In this document: positions 32,416-43,139 of the stretch, piece by piece
Position numbering within the stretch: the first letter of the stretch is position 1
Layout of the letters: each line of letters starts with the position of its first letter
DNA from: Lineolata rhizophorae
Taxonomy: Eukaryota; Ascomycota; Dothideomycetes; Lineolatales; Lineolataceae
DNA: 64,000 nucleotides
Assembly: GCA_010093515.1 (NCBI GenBank)
Contig: MU001670.1
Span: 1,704,003 to 1,768,002, forward strand
Reading direction: 5' to 3'
Position numbers and translations under genes: made by a program
The notes under the pieces: generated by a model
The model's database searches: none
What the model was told of the DNA's origin: nothing
What the model saw: only the letters and a program-made list of their open reading frames with translations

Positions 32416-33327
32416 ATGGCTGACAAAGATTCCGCGACGCCGAGGGTGTTCTTATTCCGCCACGGTAAGACGACTGACGTCCGGATGCATCGGGAGCCCT
32501 GTCCAGTCTCCAGAAACATACTTATATGCTTCTCTCACACAAGGCGAAACCGAATGGACCAAATCAGGTCAATACACTGGTCGGACAGACATCAGCCTTA
32601 CTCCTCATGGGGCGAAGCAAGTTAAAGCCACCGGTCGCATGGTCGTCGGCCGCGGCAAACTGATCGACCCGGACAAGCTCGGTTTGGTCTTCTGCAGCCC
32701 TCGCATCCGGGCCCAAACCACGTTCAAACTGGCCGTGGGAGACGACGAGGTGCACAAACTGTCGGCCGCAGGAAAGGTCGATATCACGGAGAAGATTGCC
32801 GAGTGGAACTATGGCGCGTACGAAGGCCTACTAACTCACGAGATTCGGATGCTACGGGCAGCGCACGGGCTAGACTCGGATAGACCGTGGGACATTTGGA
32901 GGGATGGGTGCGAAGAGGGAGAGTATGTGCTCTCGAAGTGTTCTCGATAGCAGCGGGACCAGAGCAGCAGGCTAAGGAGCGCCAATCCAGATCCGCAAAA
33001 GACGTTACGCAGCGCCTGGACGACCTCATCTCTCGGATTCATGAGCTGCAGAAGGACAACATGCACGGCGAGAAGAACTGCGATGTCGCGCTCTTCGCTC
33101 ACGGCCACATCCTTCGCGCCTTCGTCAAGCGATGGCTGAAGTACCCGTTGGAGTTTCGGTTGTCGATGATGCTCGAGCCGGGTGGTGTGGGCGTTCTTAG
33201 GTACAGGGCAGCTCGAGGCAGTCAGAAGACGGGATGCCCGATGGGCTGACGCGATGCTAGCTACCAACACCAGAACGTCGAAGAGCCGGCCGTGCTTGTC
33301 GGGATCGGTTTCCCTCTCAGCGAATAG
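32416..33327 (+). CDS. shb17: Sedoheptulose-1,7-bisphosphatase type (Shb17), histidine phosphatase family
   Basis: Yeast Shb17 hydrolyses sedoheptulose 1,7-bisphosphate, feeding riboneogenesis. Exons 32416-32464, 32544-32922, 32991-33200, 33261-33327; 234 residues, with all three introns (79, 68 and 60 nt) in agreement with phase. The catalytic motif RHGETEW spans the first intron. Yeast-like blocks follow: SGQYTGRTD, SLTPHGAKQV, CSPRIRAQTT, EWNYGAYEGLLTHEI, RPWDIWRDGCEEGE, then AHGHILRAF with the second catalytic His. Splicing the last intron restores GGVGVLSYQHQNVEEPAVLVG, which matches the family's C-terminus; the unspliced frame would end at an unrelated stop. It is shorter than yeast Shb17 (271) because loops between the conserved blocks are missing. 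Confidence 0.93.
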
Positions 33328-34241
33328 GCGCGCTGTCTCGGACCGCTGCACGCGCTCTAACCCGATGCGGCAACGTTCCGAGCCCTTTACTTTCGACTCC
33401 GGAGCGTTGGCGCGGATCCGCCTTGCGCCAAGTCCGCCCTTTTGTCAGTTCAGAGGCTCATCCACCAGGCGGATCGCACTCCCGCAGGCTCGCAGCTGCC
33501 GTGCTCCAGGGCCTTCCTTTTCGCCCGCGTCCACGGCCTTGGCGGTGGCGGCCCGCGACCTGCAGCGGCAGAAGTCTGCGTATAGCACGCCAAGTCCCCT
33601 ATCTGTAAACCGATCTATGCAAAAGTCTGGGCAGTCAGCCTAGGCCATACCACCGCCAAGTCAACACCGTTACCTTATCACAGCCAAGCCTTCGCGGTTC
33701 CAGGTTTAATTCTTGCTCTGCTACCTTCCGAAATGGGATACTGTGGTGCGAAACTCGGTGGACATTGTGTCTCTTCGTCCGGTTCCTCTCTCTCCTGTTC
33801 GCTTATTGCCCATGTTCGTCGCCATCTATCGTAAGTAGACTTTCGCTGCTATTAGAGCGTGTTCAAAGACAATCGAGATGTTTAGACTGTCACCGATAGT
33901 GTACATTGAACCACAGTGCAATGGCCAATCCATATCCACGCCGATCGCTTTCTGGCCTGCATCCTACCGACGAACAACAAGCCTGGCCGAGGCAGGGATC
34001 ACGAGACCCTGGTCGTGCAACCTTCCTATACACGAAAAAGTGCCAACCCTTCCAAGAGACCAGGGCTCACTTCTAGCCTTCTGCCTTTGGCCACGGTGAT
34101 ATGCGGGTCATGTTGTCCTACGTATATATGTCCTGACCTATCTAAGTACCGTCGCCCGGGGACGTGGTTCTTTTCGCTCCAGCTCGTGGCTCCCTTGTCT
34201 TGCTTCAGCCTAGCTTTCTCCCCGCCTAACGCCCCGCAGCC
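33328..34241. other. Intergenic: shb17 3' flank and SLC1-type promoter
   Basis: 914 bp. No coding signal past the shb17 stop. The last 400 bp should be the promoter and 5' UTR of the carrier gene. A TATA-like element is listed separately. Confidence 0.45.
34123..34129 (+). promoter_or_regulatory. TATATAT, possible TATA element
   Basis: It lies 113 bp upstream of the carrier ATG in otherwise mixed sequence. Fungal promoters often lack TATA boxes, so this is tentative. Confidence 0.3.
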
Positions 34242-35718
34242 ATGTCTGAAAAGGACCTGAAGAACGTCGAAAGTCAGCAGCGCCCCGCGGTCTCCGTGGG
34301 CTATGTCGAGGAAGAGACGAGACCGAAGCGGCCATGGTGGTACTCTGTTACGGAGGCGGGGTCAGCCATCCAGATCATCATCGCAGCCGCTCTCGGTATT
34401 GCCATTGGTTTGGCAGTCACGACCAGCGTTGATGAGGTGCCCGATGCAGCCGTCGCCATCGTGGGCATTCCTGGCGTCCTCTGGCTGCGCGCCTTGAAGG
34501 CCGTTGTCTTGCCTTTGATCGTCTGCGCCATGATCCTCGCCATCCAAAGGTTGCGGGAGATGTCCCGCGGCGGCGGCGTTCTGGCACGCTGGACGATCGG
34601 ATACTATGTTCTTACGACGCTCTGTGCCGTCATCATCAGCATCATCATGGTCTCTCAGGTTTGGGACGGCCTGATGACCGAGGCTGGCGCCGACAGCCTC
34701 GCCGTGGCCGAGGAGGATGAAGAAGAATTTTCGGAGAGGGAAGATGTCGAGGTCCACGACGTCGTCGTCCAGATGTTCGAGTCCTTGATTCCTGCCAACA
34801 TCGTCGACGCACTCGCCAGTGACAGCCTCCTCGCCGTCCTCATTTCGTCCATCGTAGTCGGATACCTCATCCGCGGTCCCGACTCGCCCATCCTGCGCGC
34901 AACCAAGGAGGTTGAGAGGATCATTACCGTCATCATCACCTTCCTCATCAAAATCGCCCCGATCGGCGTCTTCTTCTTGATCGTGTCCAACCTGTTCAGA
35001 CTTCGCATCGAGGACATCGGCCGCAACCTCGGAGTCCTCATCGGCGGCACCCTTTCGACTATGGCGATCCACCTGTTCATCGTCGTCCCCCTCATCTACA
35101 CCATAGTCTTGAGGAAGAACCCATATGTATACTGGTTCAGGAACGCGCCGGCCTGGCTCACTGCATGGGGTTCGGCGTCTTCAGCAGCTACTCTTCCCGT
35201 GACTCTAAAGTGTGCCCGTGCCCGGGGAATTCCCAATCTTGTGGCCAAGTTCGCCTGCCCTCTTGGTGCCTTGATCAACATGGACGGGTAAGTTATCAGT
35301 CGCTTGTGATATCTATTTCAAGGTACTAATTAGTCACCCCGATAGGACTGCGATTTACTTCCCAGTTGTCGTCGTTTTCATGGCTGTGACTCAAGGGATC
35401 TGGCTGAACGCCGCCGACTATGTCATCATCTGCCTTCTTGCCACGCTCGCTTCTATTGGCACCACGCCCATCCCGAGTTCCTCGCTCGTCCTGACGGTCA
35501 TGATCGCGGGTAGCGTGAACGTCCCAGTCACTGGCATGTATGCTGTCGTTGTCACCATCGATTGGTTCCTTGATCGCTTCCGTACCGCGTTGAATGTCAG
35601 CGGTGATCTATACGCCGCCGCGGTCGTCGCGAAGATCACTGGCATCCAGGATCCAGACAACATGGACGGTGAGGTGGAAGAGGTAGAAGTGCATGCGAAC
35701 AACAGCGACCGAGTTTAA
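34242..35718 (+). CDS. Dicarboxylate/amino-acid:cation symporter (DAACS, SLC1 family)
   Basis: Plasma-membrane secondary carrier of the glutamate/C4-dicarboxylate symporter fold. Exons 34242-35287 and 35346-35718 (58-nt intron, GTAAGT...GATAG); 472 residues. Family landmarks are the TM2 segment LKAVVLPLIVCAMILAI, APIGVFFLIVSNLF, the hairpin region AWGSASSAATLPVTLKCA (a Ser-rich substrate loop), the NMDGTAIYFPVVVVFMA motif split by the intron, and ASIGTTPIPSSSLVLTVMI for the second hairpin. NMDGT matches the Na+-site signature of SLC1 carriers. An acidic loop (EEDEEEFSERED, about residues 155-170) sits between helices 3 and 4. Substrate could be a dicarboxylate or acidic/neutral amino acid; the sequence alone does not decide. 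Confidence 0.93.
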
Positions 35719-36102
35719 GGACATGTGGACGGGTAGCTAGCGCTGATTTTATGATATAAAGGCTATTTCCTTCTTTTTTTACTTTCTTGTAAAGAGCAAT
35801 AAACTTCATTCTCAAAAGGATCTATCTAATGAAATGATACTTTTATCTCATGATGCCATTGTGCTTTGCTCTAGAGAATGAGCACAAGACAATGAGTTGT
35901 TGTTCATTGCAATGTCGTCCTCAGATCTTCCGAGGCAAGATGACCAGAGGCCCAAGGTTAGGCTTCTTGTTCAATTTTGTTAAGTTTGAGTTTCCGGTGT
36001 GGCATTGTTCCTCTGCGATCCGCATCAAAGGACTCCACGGATCCTGTGGGCTTTACAAAAGTAAGTAGATCTATGGGTTTTCAACGTGATCTAGGATCCG
36101 GT
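35719..36102. other. Intergenic, convergent
   Basis: 384 bp holding the carrier 3' UTR with its poly(A) signal. AT-rich, nothing else seen. Confidence 0.5.
35798..35803 (+). terminator. AATAAA, candidate poly(A) signal for the SLC1-type gene
   Basis: Perfect AATAAA 80 bp after the stop, preceded by a T-rich stretch; spacing fits a fungal 3' UTR. Confidence 0.5.
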
Positions 36103-36405
36103 TTACCTTTTCAGAAACTCGTGATAGTTGCAACTGTCATCTTTGCTGTTCGACTTCTTCTCCGAGGACTTTTGTTCACTGTGCTTGCTTTTCTCGGTGC
36201 AGTTCTTGCAAGGTCCAAATTCGCCGTATAGCTCCTTAAACTCTTTCGGATGAGGGGACGGATAACCCATCGAAAACGGACACTTCAAGAACTCATTGCC
36301 GCACGGAGCATGGCCTTGCGTTATCGGGAAAAGGTAGCAAAGTATCGGCGAGCTAGCCAACTCCAAATGTTGGCATGAAGTAGGTCGGAATGTGTATTGA
36401 CACAT
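36103..36405 (-). CDS. Small Cys-rich hypothetical protein
   Basis: 100 codons from the first in-frame ATG (36405). It opens MCQYTFRPTSCQHLEL and has further cysteines in ILCYLFP, APCGNEFLKCP and a closing GPCKNC pair after a YGEFG segment, then a Lys/Ser-rich hydrophilic tail. This order (MC-aromatic start, CxH, late CxxC preceded by a Tyr/Gly segment) resembles small fungal proteins that look zinc-binding; no function is known to me. There is no signal peptide. It is intronless and sits alone in AT-richer DNA beside the CorA-ankyrin gene. The Cys pattern, rather than length, is the reason to call it real. Confidence 0.5.
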   Translation of the reverse strand: MCQYTFRPTSCQHLELASSPILCYLFPITQGHAPCGNEFLKCPFSMGYPSPHPKEFKELYGEFGPCKNCTEKSKHSEQKSSEKKSNSKDDSCNYHEFLKR

Positions 36406-36970
36406 ATCGGGAGTCTGTCTTTGACGAGGGTCTGGATCTTGTCGCAAAATGCCGCTTGCTTCAACAGAATTTATGGATAAAACTGTCGAAGTAGAAGTAA
36501 AGAGGCCGCCATGTTATATCCACGGAGAATTGGTATATTCGGGCAACGATGTCGACGCCTCGATTTGTGAATTACAATGAGAATTGTATTGTTCGTCTTG
36601 TTTCGCGAATCTCCGTCGACTAATCCAAGCACTTTCTATCAGAAGGAGCGACCTATTGTAAACAATTCTGAAATATGAGTTTGCCATGAGCGAATAGTTA
36701 AGCGAGAAGTTCATATTTTTTACCTTTATCAAACGCACGATGTTGCCTTGAGCTTTGAGTAGAGTCGAAGCACACTTCTAAACTTCGTTATGTAAGCGTA
36801 ATAGCACATTCACCGGTTATCCCTAAAGGTTACGTCCATACTAAAGCTTTTATTCAGCTCATTCTATAATACGTATAGCTATCAACATAGATTTAGCACT
36901 AACTACTAACAATTCACGCAGAATCATGTAAAACGCACAACGACTTTCACCAATCAAGGGCCTTACTCGT
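36406..36970. other. AT-rich intergenic
   Basis: 565 bp, clearly AT-richer than the genes. Stops in all frames; no repeats or known elements seen. Confidence 0.5.
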
Positions 36971-39900
36971 TCACCTTCCTCTTGTGCTTGTGGCAGGGAA
37001 CTGAATTATAGGCAATTCGCTAATCGCGGCATCCTCTCCAATACCCTCTTCCGGCTCCACCCTTGCCCTCATCTCCACTAACCTCTGTGTCTCAGCACTT
37101 AGCCCTTGCGGCGGTCTCCTCTCCCATGCAAACGTGACCTCCCCGCCCGGATGCAGCAACTCCTCCACGTCCGGATGGCGATAAAACGCCGCGAGATCCA
37201 GCGGCGTCCATCCGTATGAATCCCTCGAGCTCACTAGCTCCATCTTCCCTTCCGCCTCCATCCTGCTTACAATCCTCCTCGCACATTCCACGTCGCCCGC
37301 CTGGGCTGCGGCGTGTAGGACGGTAGAACCCCACGAGTCCACGCCTTCGACCGGCGCACCCGCATCGAGCAGAAGCCGCGTCGTCGCCGCCGCCCCCGCG
37401 TCCAGCGCAACTTGCAGCAGCGAGCGCCGCGACCCGTCGTGCACGGCGGCGCCAAGCGAGGCACTGCAGCCCAGACCAAGGAGATACGCCGTGGCAGCCT
37501 CGCGGTTGCCGACGACGGCACGGCCGAACGGAGTGGCCAGAACGGCGTCGACGTCGTTGTCTAAGTCCACCGCTTGGCGCTGTTGGCGCGGATCCTCAGC
37601 GATGTTCGGCGTGGCGGGGGAGACGGGCGGCGGTGCCGCGGCGGTGAGGTCGACCCCGACGGCGTGCAGCAGTTGCAGGCGGGCGACGTCGTCGGCGTCG
37701 ATGGCGAGGGCGACGAGCGTCTCCTCGACGTGCGCGAGGCGGTCTGCCCAGATCCCATCGTGGGGCACGGCGGGCCGGAGCACGCCGTAGACGAGCTCGA
37801 TGTGGCCGTTGCGCGCGGCCAGTTCGATCGGAGTCAGGCTCTCATTGTTAGTCCAACCCAGGACAAAGGGATCCTCGTCGACGAGGAGCTTGAGGACGGC
37901 GGCGTTGCCGGCGCCGGCGGCTAGGTGGTGGGGCGTGCTGCCGGCTCGGTTCTGGATGGATATGATCCCCCCATTGCTGATAATGAATTGGACGATGTCG
38001 CCGCGGTCGCTGCCAAGGGCGACATGATGACACAACGTATTTCCGTCCATGTCTTGTGCGTTTAAGTCTGCGCCATGCTCCACAAGAAGTTCCAGTATGT
38101 CAATGGAACTCTTATACTTCGTAGCGTTGAAACACATGATTGGAGTTTGTTGCCACGAGTCCCGTGCATTAACGTTCGCCCCATGAGCGAGTAGTGAAGA
38201 GACAGCACCCGGAAAGTCCAGTGCTACGGCGTAATGAATAATGCCCATGCCATCATGGTCGATTGCATTGGAGTCAAATACGCCAATGCAGTGGTTGAAG
38301 AATCCCGCATCCATGGTCTCAAGCGCAGCAAATAGAGGCGTGCGGCCTCCTTCGTCACGGTCTTCTCGAGAGAATCCAGCCTCCACCACAGCATCTAGAA
38401 GCAAAACCTCCGCGGTAACGGCAGCATAATGCATGGCTGACTTCATTGGTTGACGGTTTTCGTTCAGAGCCAAAGGGTGGATTTTGTGAAAAAGTACCAG
38501 CGCTAAGCATGCATCGCTTCCACTGGCAATGGCCCAGTCTATGGGAGTTCGTCCGCCACGGTCCTTTTGCTCAACCGAGGAGCCCTTGAGGAGAAGCCGA
38601 CGAGTTACTTCCACCAGCCCTTTACCGGCAGCATGGTGTAATGCAGTGGCACCTCCTGCGTCGCGATCGTTCACATCCACCCTACCCTGCCCTAATAGCT
38701 CAAGAGCCGCATCGACTGCGCCAGTTGAGAGGGCTTTCAACAGCGACAGATCCTCCCCCGCAGATCTAGCCGCACCAGTGGTTGCGTTCGCATTTGATAC
38801 TAACTGTGGAATTCCTGAAGTGGCCGTGTTCATGAGCAGAGCTTGCAATTCGATATCATCTTCGCGCGGATTTTGCCGTGTCTTGATTACCCACGTCCAA
38901 ATGGCGCGTCTGTACCGGAGCAGGAGGTAGCATATCGCTACTAGGAAGCAAAGAGGAATAATGAAATAAAGGTAGTAAACCCAGGGAGGGTCATTAGAGA
39001 GTAAGTCGATGTTCATTCCAAACACGCCCTACGAAGTCATCAGAAATTCCCGCAAGAAAACATACTAAGTTTAGTAGAGAGCCCATACCGAAGCAAAAAC
39101 CAGCGGCAAGAATATAAACTAAGTTTCGTCAGCGCATCACTACTCAAAACTCCAAGCCAAGTGGCGAACGCGGGAGACCAACCGTGATCCACGAAAGCCG
39201 TCTAATACTTGCATTATTATCTCGCGATCGATACGCTTCGTCAATGGCAATAAGGTTTGTGATCTTTTGGATCAATGCATCGGTCTCGTGGATCAGCTCA
39301 TGAGTGATCTTGTCCGCATACTCGTCAAGAGACGCAACCGCATTTTCAACCTGCCCTTTCAAGTCCGTGGGATCTGACGCGCCTTCAGTCCAGAGCTCGA
39401 TGCTCTCGTCCTCGAGTAGGCTTTTGACAGATGCCGACTGGCAAGTCAGGAGGTCGAGGAACGACTTCCAGAGCTGCGCGGCGCCGAGTAGGTGGGATAT
39501 GATGCTCCGGTCTGTTTCTAGGCGAATGGTCAGGATTTCCACGGACTAGATAGGAGGTATGACTACGTTAGCTCAACGATCAAAGACAGGAGAGCTATGG
39601 AGGCCCATACAAAGTGACGTAGGAAATGAGTCCCAACGGCAAGGAAATCGTCCACGTGCTGCCCAATTTCTTCCACCAACGGCTTCAAATACCCCAGCGG
39701 CTCCCGATGCATCGTCACCGAAGTCGGCGCGCTCTGATAGACAAAGGCATCAAACGCCTGGTCATTCAACATCATCCGCCGGGACGGGAACCGGAAAACA
39801 CGCAGGTTCCACGAGACAAGGCGAAATGTCGATTTTCTAGAGAGATGGACACAGAGATATCAGAAACCGGCAAAAGCATCTCTGCGGCTACATTAATCGT

Positions 39901-40621
39901 ATACCAAAACTTACTGCCCTCCGGCAAAGACATCGAACTTGTCCGCCTTGACATGCACCTCGAGCCTATTCTGCGCATCCGGCGCCACCTCCGTGTACTG
40001 CCAAAACGCGACCCCAAACCTCAAGACATGGCGTCCACAGCCCCTAACCATCTGCTGCCTGCCTTCGCCCGCGCCCCCAGCCCGCCTGCACTTCGTACAC
40101 CTGCACCTCTGCACATACCCACCACCACTGCCTCCCACTCCACTACCACCACCACCACCTCCTCCTCCTCCCCCTCCCACCGCAGCCCCCAAATCCCCGA
40201 CCCCGAACCCGCTATCCCGAAACTCCTGCCTGCCGAAAAACGCCCCCGCCACCCCGGCCGGACACCCCGGGTACGCCCGGAACAGCCGCGCCGAGTCCGC
40301 GTTGAGCGCCTCCGGGTGCAGCCGCAGGTAGTCGGCGAGCGCGGCCGGGTCGGCGAAGCGCGGGCTGTGGCCCGAGGCCTCGTCGCCGGTGACGGAGAGC
40401 GTGGCCGTCTCGGGGAGGTGCGCTGCTGCTGCGGCGGCGGCGGCGGCGCCGGAGGAGGGGAGCGAGGAGGCATTTGCGGCGGCGGCAGCGGTGGTGGTTG
40501 AGGTGGGTGGTGAGGTGGTGGTCGGCACTGGACGCGGTTGGCGCAGGGCCTGGCCGAGGGGCACGGGCTGGAGGGGATGTTGCGACCCGAGAGTCGGCGG
40601 CGGCGGGGATGCGGCGTGCAT
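36971..40621 (-). CDS. CorA-like transporter domain fused to ankyrin repeats
   Basis: Exons 39915-40621, 39611-39836, 39183-39545, 39089-39118 (30 nt), 36971-39028; about 1127 residues, all phases agree. Start is the first in-frame ATG; an upstream exon is possible. Residues 1-240 are low-complexity plus a segment with CRCTKCRR. A CorA-like cytosolic part follows (NLRVFRFPSRRMMLNDQAFD, then helices including NNASIRRLSWIT). Splicing in the 30-nt exon (FIFLPLVFAS) completes helix 1, ending GVFGMN at 443-448; GMN is the selectivity motif of CorA Mg2+ channels. Helix 2 is PPWVYYLYFIIPLCFLVAICY. From about residue 510 to 1090 run ten or more ankyrin repeats (GGRTPIDWA, GMGIIHYAV, GWTPLDLAA). Similar fusions occur in filamentous fungi. 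Ion and partner are unknown. One donor in this gene is non-standard (GTTGGT). Confidence 0.85.
40130..40190. repeat. CAC/CCT-rich simple sequence coding a Gly run
   Basis: ACC and TCC units on the plus strand encode the Gly-rich run before the CRCTKC segment of the CorA-ankyrin protein. Confidence 0.7.
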
Positions 40622-41554
40622 GTGTGGTTGGGGCGGTTCATCGGAGGCGCGTGGGAGGGAATGCGCGCGACATGGTTGGTGTTGCGCGTAGTGGTGTTGT
40701 CTAGAAATGTTTAGGTACTGTAAGGATGTATTGCCGTGGTTTGAAGAGCGCTGACGACAAAAATGATCCGTGCTAGGAGTATTGGGGGCTGAGCAATGAA
40801 CTACGTATGGAGTTGCAGCCACCTACATCGAACCCGCGCCACAATTACGTCTAGCCTCAGTTTCATCTTTTAAATAACAAAGCAGTGAAATAGACACAAG
40901 GCTCGCTTGAATCTAGACCTTTTAGGCATGACCATTCACTCACCAAGGTAGATTGGCATGTCAAAAACCGCATAGCACTTTCCATTTCTTCCTACCAATG
41001 TCACACTTCATCAAGTACGTTCTCTCAAGGGCTTATGTCGAAAGGTACCATTTCATATTATTGTCGCCATTGGACCTCCATATCTACATCTCAAACGCCA
41101 CGCATACTGACCGTTTGTCTCCCACCCGCCGCGACCACACCCGACCAGTCAGGCGTCCGAAAGGTAGGAGCGGAGGTTGAGAGATGAAAGCGGCGGCTTG
41201 GTTTCTGGAAAACTCGCGCATTTGAATTCGCAGGAGCAGCAGCAAACACTCAGATTTACCAGGCGGGAGAAGAGAGAGGGCTAAGTATGGACTTATGGGA
41301 GAGAAAGCTCAATCGACCACTTCTGATTGCAAAGAGCTAGCAAGCAATTTTGCTCTGCAGCAGAAGCCAGCTTGTATTGCCCTACGGAACTTCAGGATGA
41401 AGCCTTGAGAGGTTTTATGGAAATTCCACGAAGCAAAGAAAGACGCCACCCGTATGGTTTGGGGGTAGACGTGTGGACGCAGAAGGGAGGATCGTGCGCA
41501 TGGATGTGATGAGAAGTAGAAAGAAGCTGAAGGAAATCAGTACACAGGACCCGC
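40622..41554. other. Intergenic: CorA-ankyrin promoter and rad23 3' flank
   Basis: Both neighbours are on the minus strand. The frame of the CorA-ankyrin first exon stays open to about 40822 without an ATG, so part of this may be its 5' UTR. AT-richer at 40850-41060. No other gene seen. Confidence 0.45.
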
Positions 41555-43139
41555 TCACTGCTGAGGGTCATCGTCATCGGGCTGGTCGAAGAGAAAGTTC
41601 GCGGCCAGCTCCTCATTTTTGTCGCAAGCAAAGTACGCCTGGATAACGAGATCACGCTCGAAGCCCAGACGGCAAAGCTGTATCCCTCATGAGTATCAAA
41701 TACCCCGGCCAGAAAGGGCAGAACACGTAGAATCCACTTACACGCTCAATTGCTTCGCGCTCTTCTTCCGTGACGCTGATCATTTGCGCGCCCGGCGGCA
41801 GCGGAGCATCATCGTCCGCATCCTCGCTTAGCAGCTGAAGGAACTGCTCTTCGTGTTGCGAGATCAGCTGGGCCAGCTGCGGATTACCTGCGGCGACCTG
41901 CTGGAGAATTGGCTCGAGCATCTGCGGCTGCTGCTGCACGACCTGGCGCAGCTGTTGGAATTGCGGGTTGTTCCGGAGAAACTCGAGGTTTCCGAGCGCT
42001 GCGGCCGCGCCACCGGCAGCACCGGCAGCTCCAGCACGACCGCCGCCGCCGCCGTTACCACCTCCACGCCCGCCTTGGCCAGCTTGCGCGGCCGCCTCGA
42101 AAAGGTTCACTGGTGCATCTTCTCCCTGGGCAGCAGCGGGCGCGCCTCCGGTGTTACCGCTTGAGGGGGGAGCAGCAGCTTGGCCGCCGGAAGGGCGCGG
42201 GGAAGGTTGTGCAGGTTGCTGCTCGTTGAGCGCGCTCTCGGGGATACCCTGAAAGCGGCGTAAGAACTAGCTGGACTCACGCGTACACACGAGCCGAAAT
42301 GACGCCGACTTACAGAAAGCAGATATTCCACGGCACGGTCCGGATTGTAGAAGGCGGCGCGCATCGCACGCATGATATCAGGCCTCTCAAATCCCATGCT
42401 CTCCATGTTCGCAACTGCAGCTTCCTGTTCGGGGCCAAGGGCAAGCGCCGAAGGGTCGTTAAAACCCCGCTCTTGACTTCCGGGAGCGGCGGCAGCAGGC
42501 GCTGGTGAAGGTGTCGCGGGCGCATTCGATCCAGACGAGGTGGCAGGCGCAGGAGCGGCGGGTGCTGAAGGAGTCGATGATTGCGCGGGAGCAGGAGTTG
42601 ATGGCGTAGCTTTACTTGATGAAGCGGCGGATGACGGCTTCGGCTGCTCTAACATTAGCGGAAGAACCATGTGGCGTAAGCGCGTTACGAACCTTTGAAA
42701 GCATGCAAACGACGAAACCCTTCTCTTCAATGTTATAACTCTCGACCGTGGATTCATCCTTCAGGATTTTGCCTGGAAAGCGCACGGTTAGATATTCTGC
42801 GGACGTAGCTCCAACACGGCTTCAAAATGGGCTAGCTGCCGGCCATGGCCATACCGGAATAGATCAGCTTCTGGAGTTCGGGCGCCCATCCGTCTCCCTT
42901 GATTTCGTGAATCTTCTTCTTGACATCGGCGATCTAAATGATTCGATTACAGTGAGCGAATACGCTGGCGATAAGTCGCCGCAGTTGCGCGGAAGTGGGA
43001 ACGCACCGACTCAGAGGGTTCTGCATCGATGGCAAACTTTTGTTGCTTCAGGTCCTACGGATAACCCCGTATTAGCGGCAGGCCCATACGGTGCTGGTAC
43101 GGCACCGAAACGAGCGCGAACCTTGAAGGTGAGCTTCAT
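41555..43139 (-). CDS. rad23: Rad23, UV excision repair / proteasome shuttle protein
   Basis: Carries ubiquitinated proteins to the proteasome and stabilises the Rad4/XPC damage-recognition factor. Seven exons: 43122-43139 (18 nt), 43007-43054, 42855-42933, 42693-42772, 42314-42646, 41742-42248, 41555-41677; 395 residues with all phases consistent. The ubiquitin-like domain is residues 1-75 ([16 protein letters not shown] ... [14 protein letters not shown]). UBA1 is near 140-178 ([16 protein letters not shown]). The Rad4-binding STI1-like domain is near 265-325 ([15 protein letters not shown]). UBA2 is near 345-390 ([20 protein letters not shown]). The end, [13 protein letters not shown], is typical. 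Linkers are Ala/Pro/Gly-rich. The fourth intron is only 46 nt and its acceptor is the second AG of TTAGAG; using the first AG would shift the frame. Confidence 0.96.
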
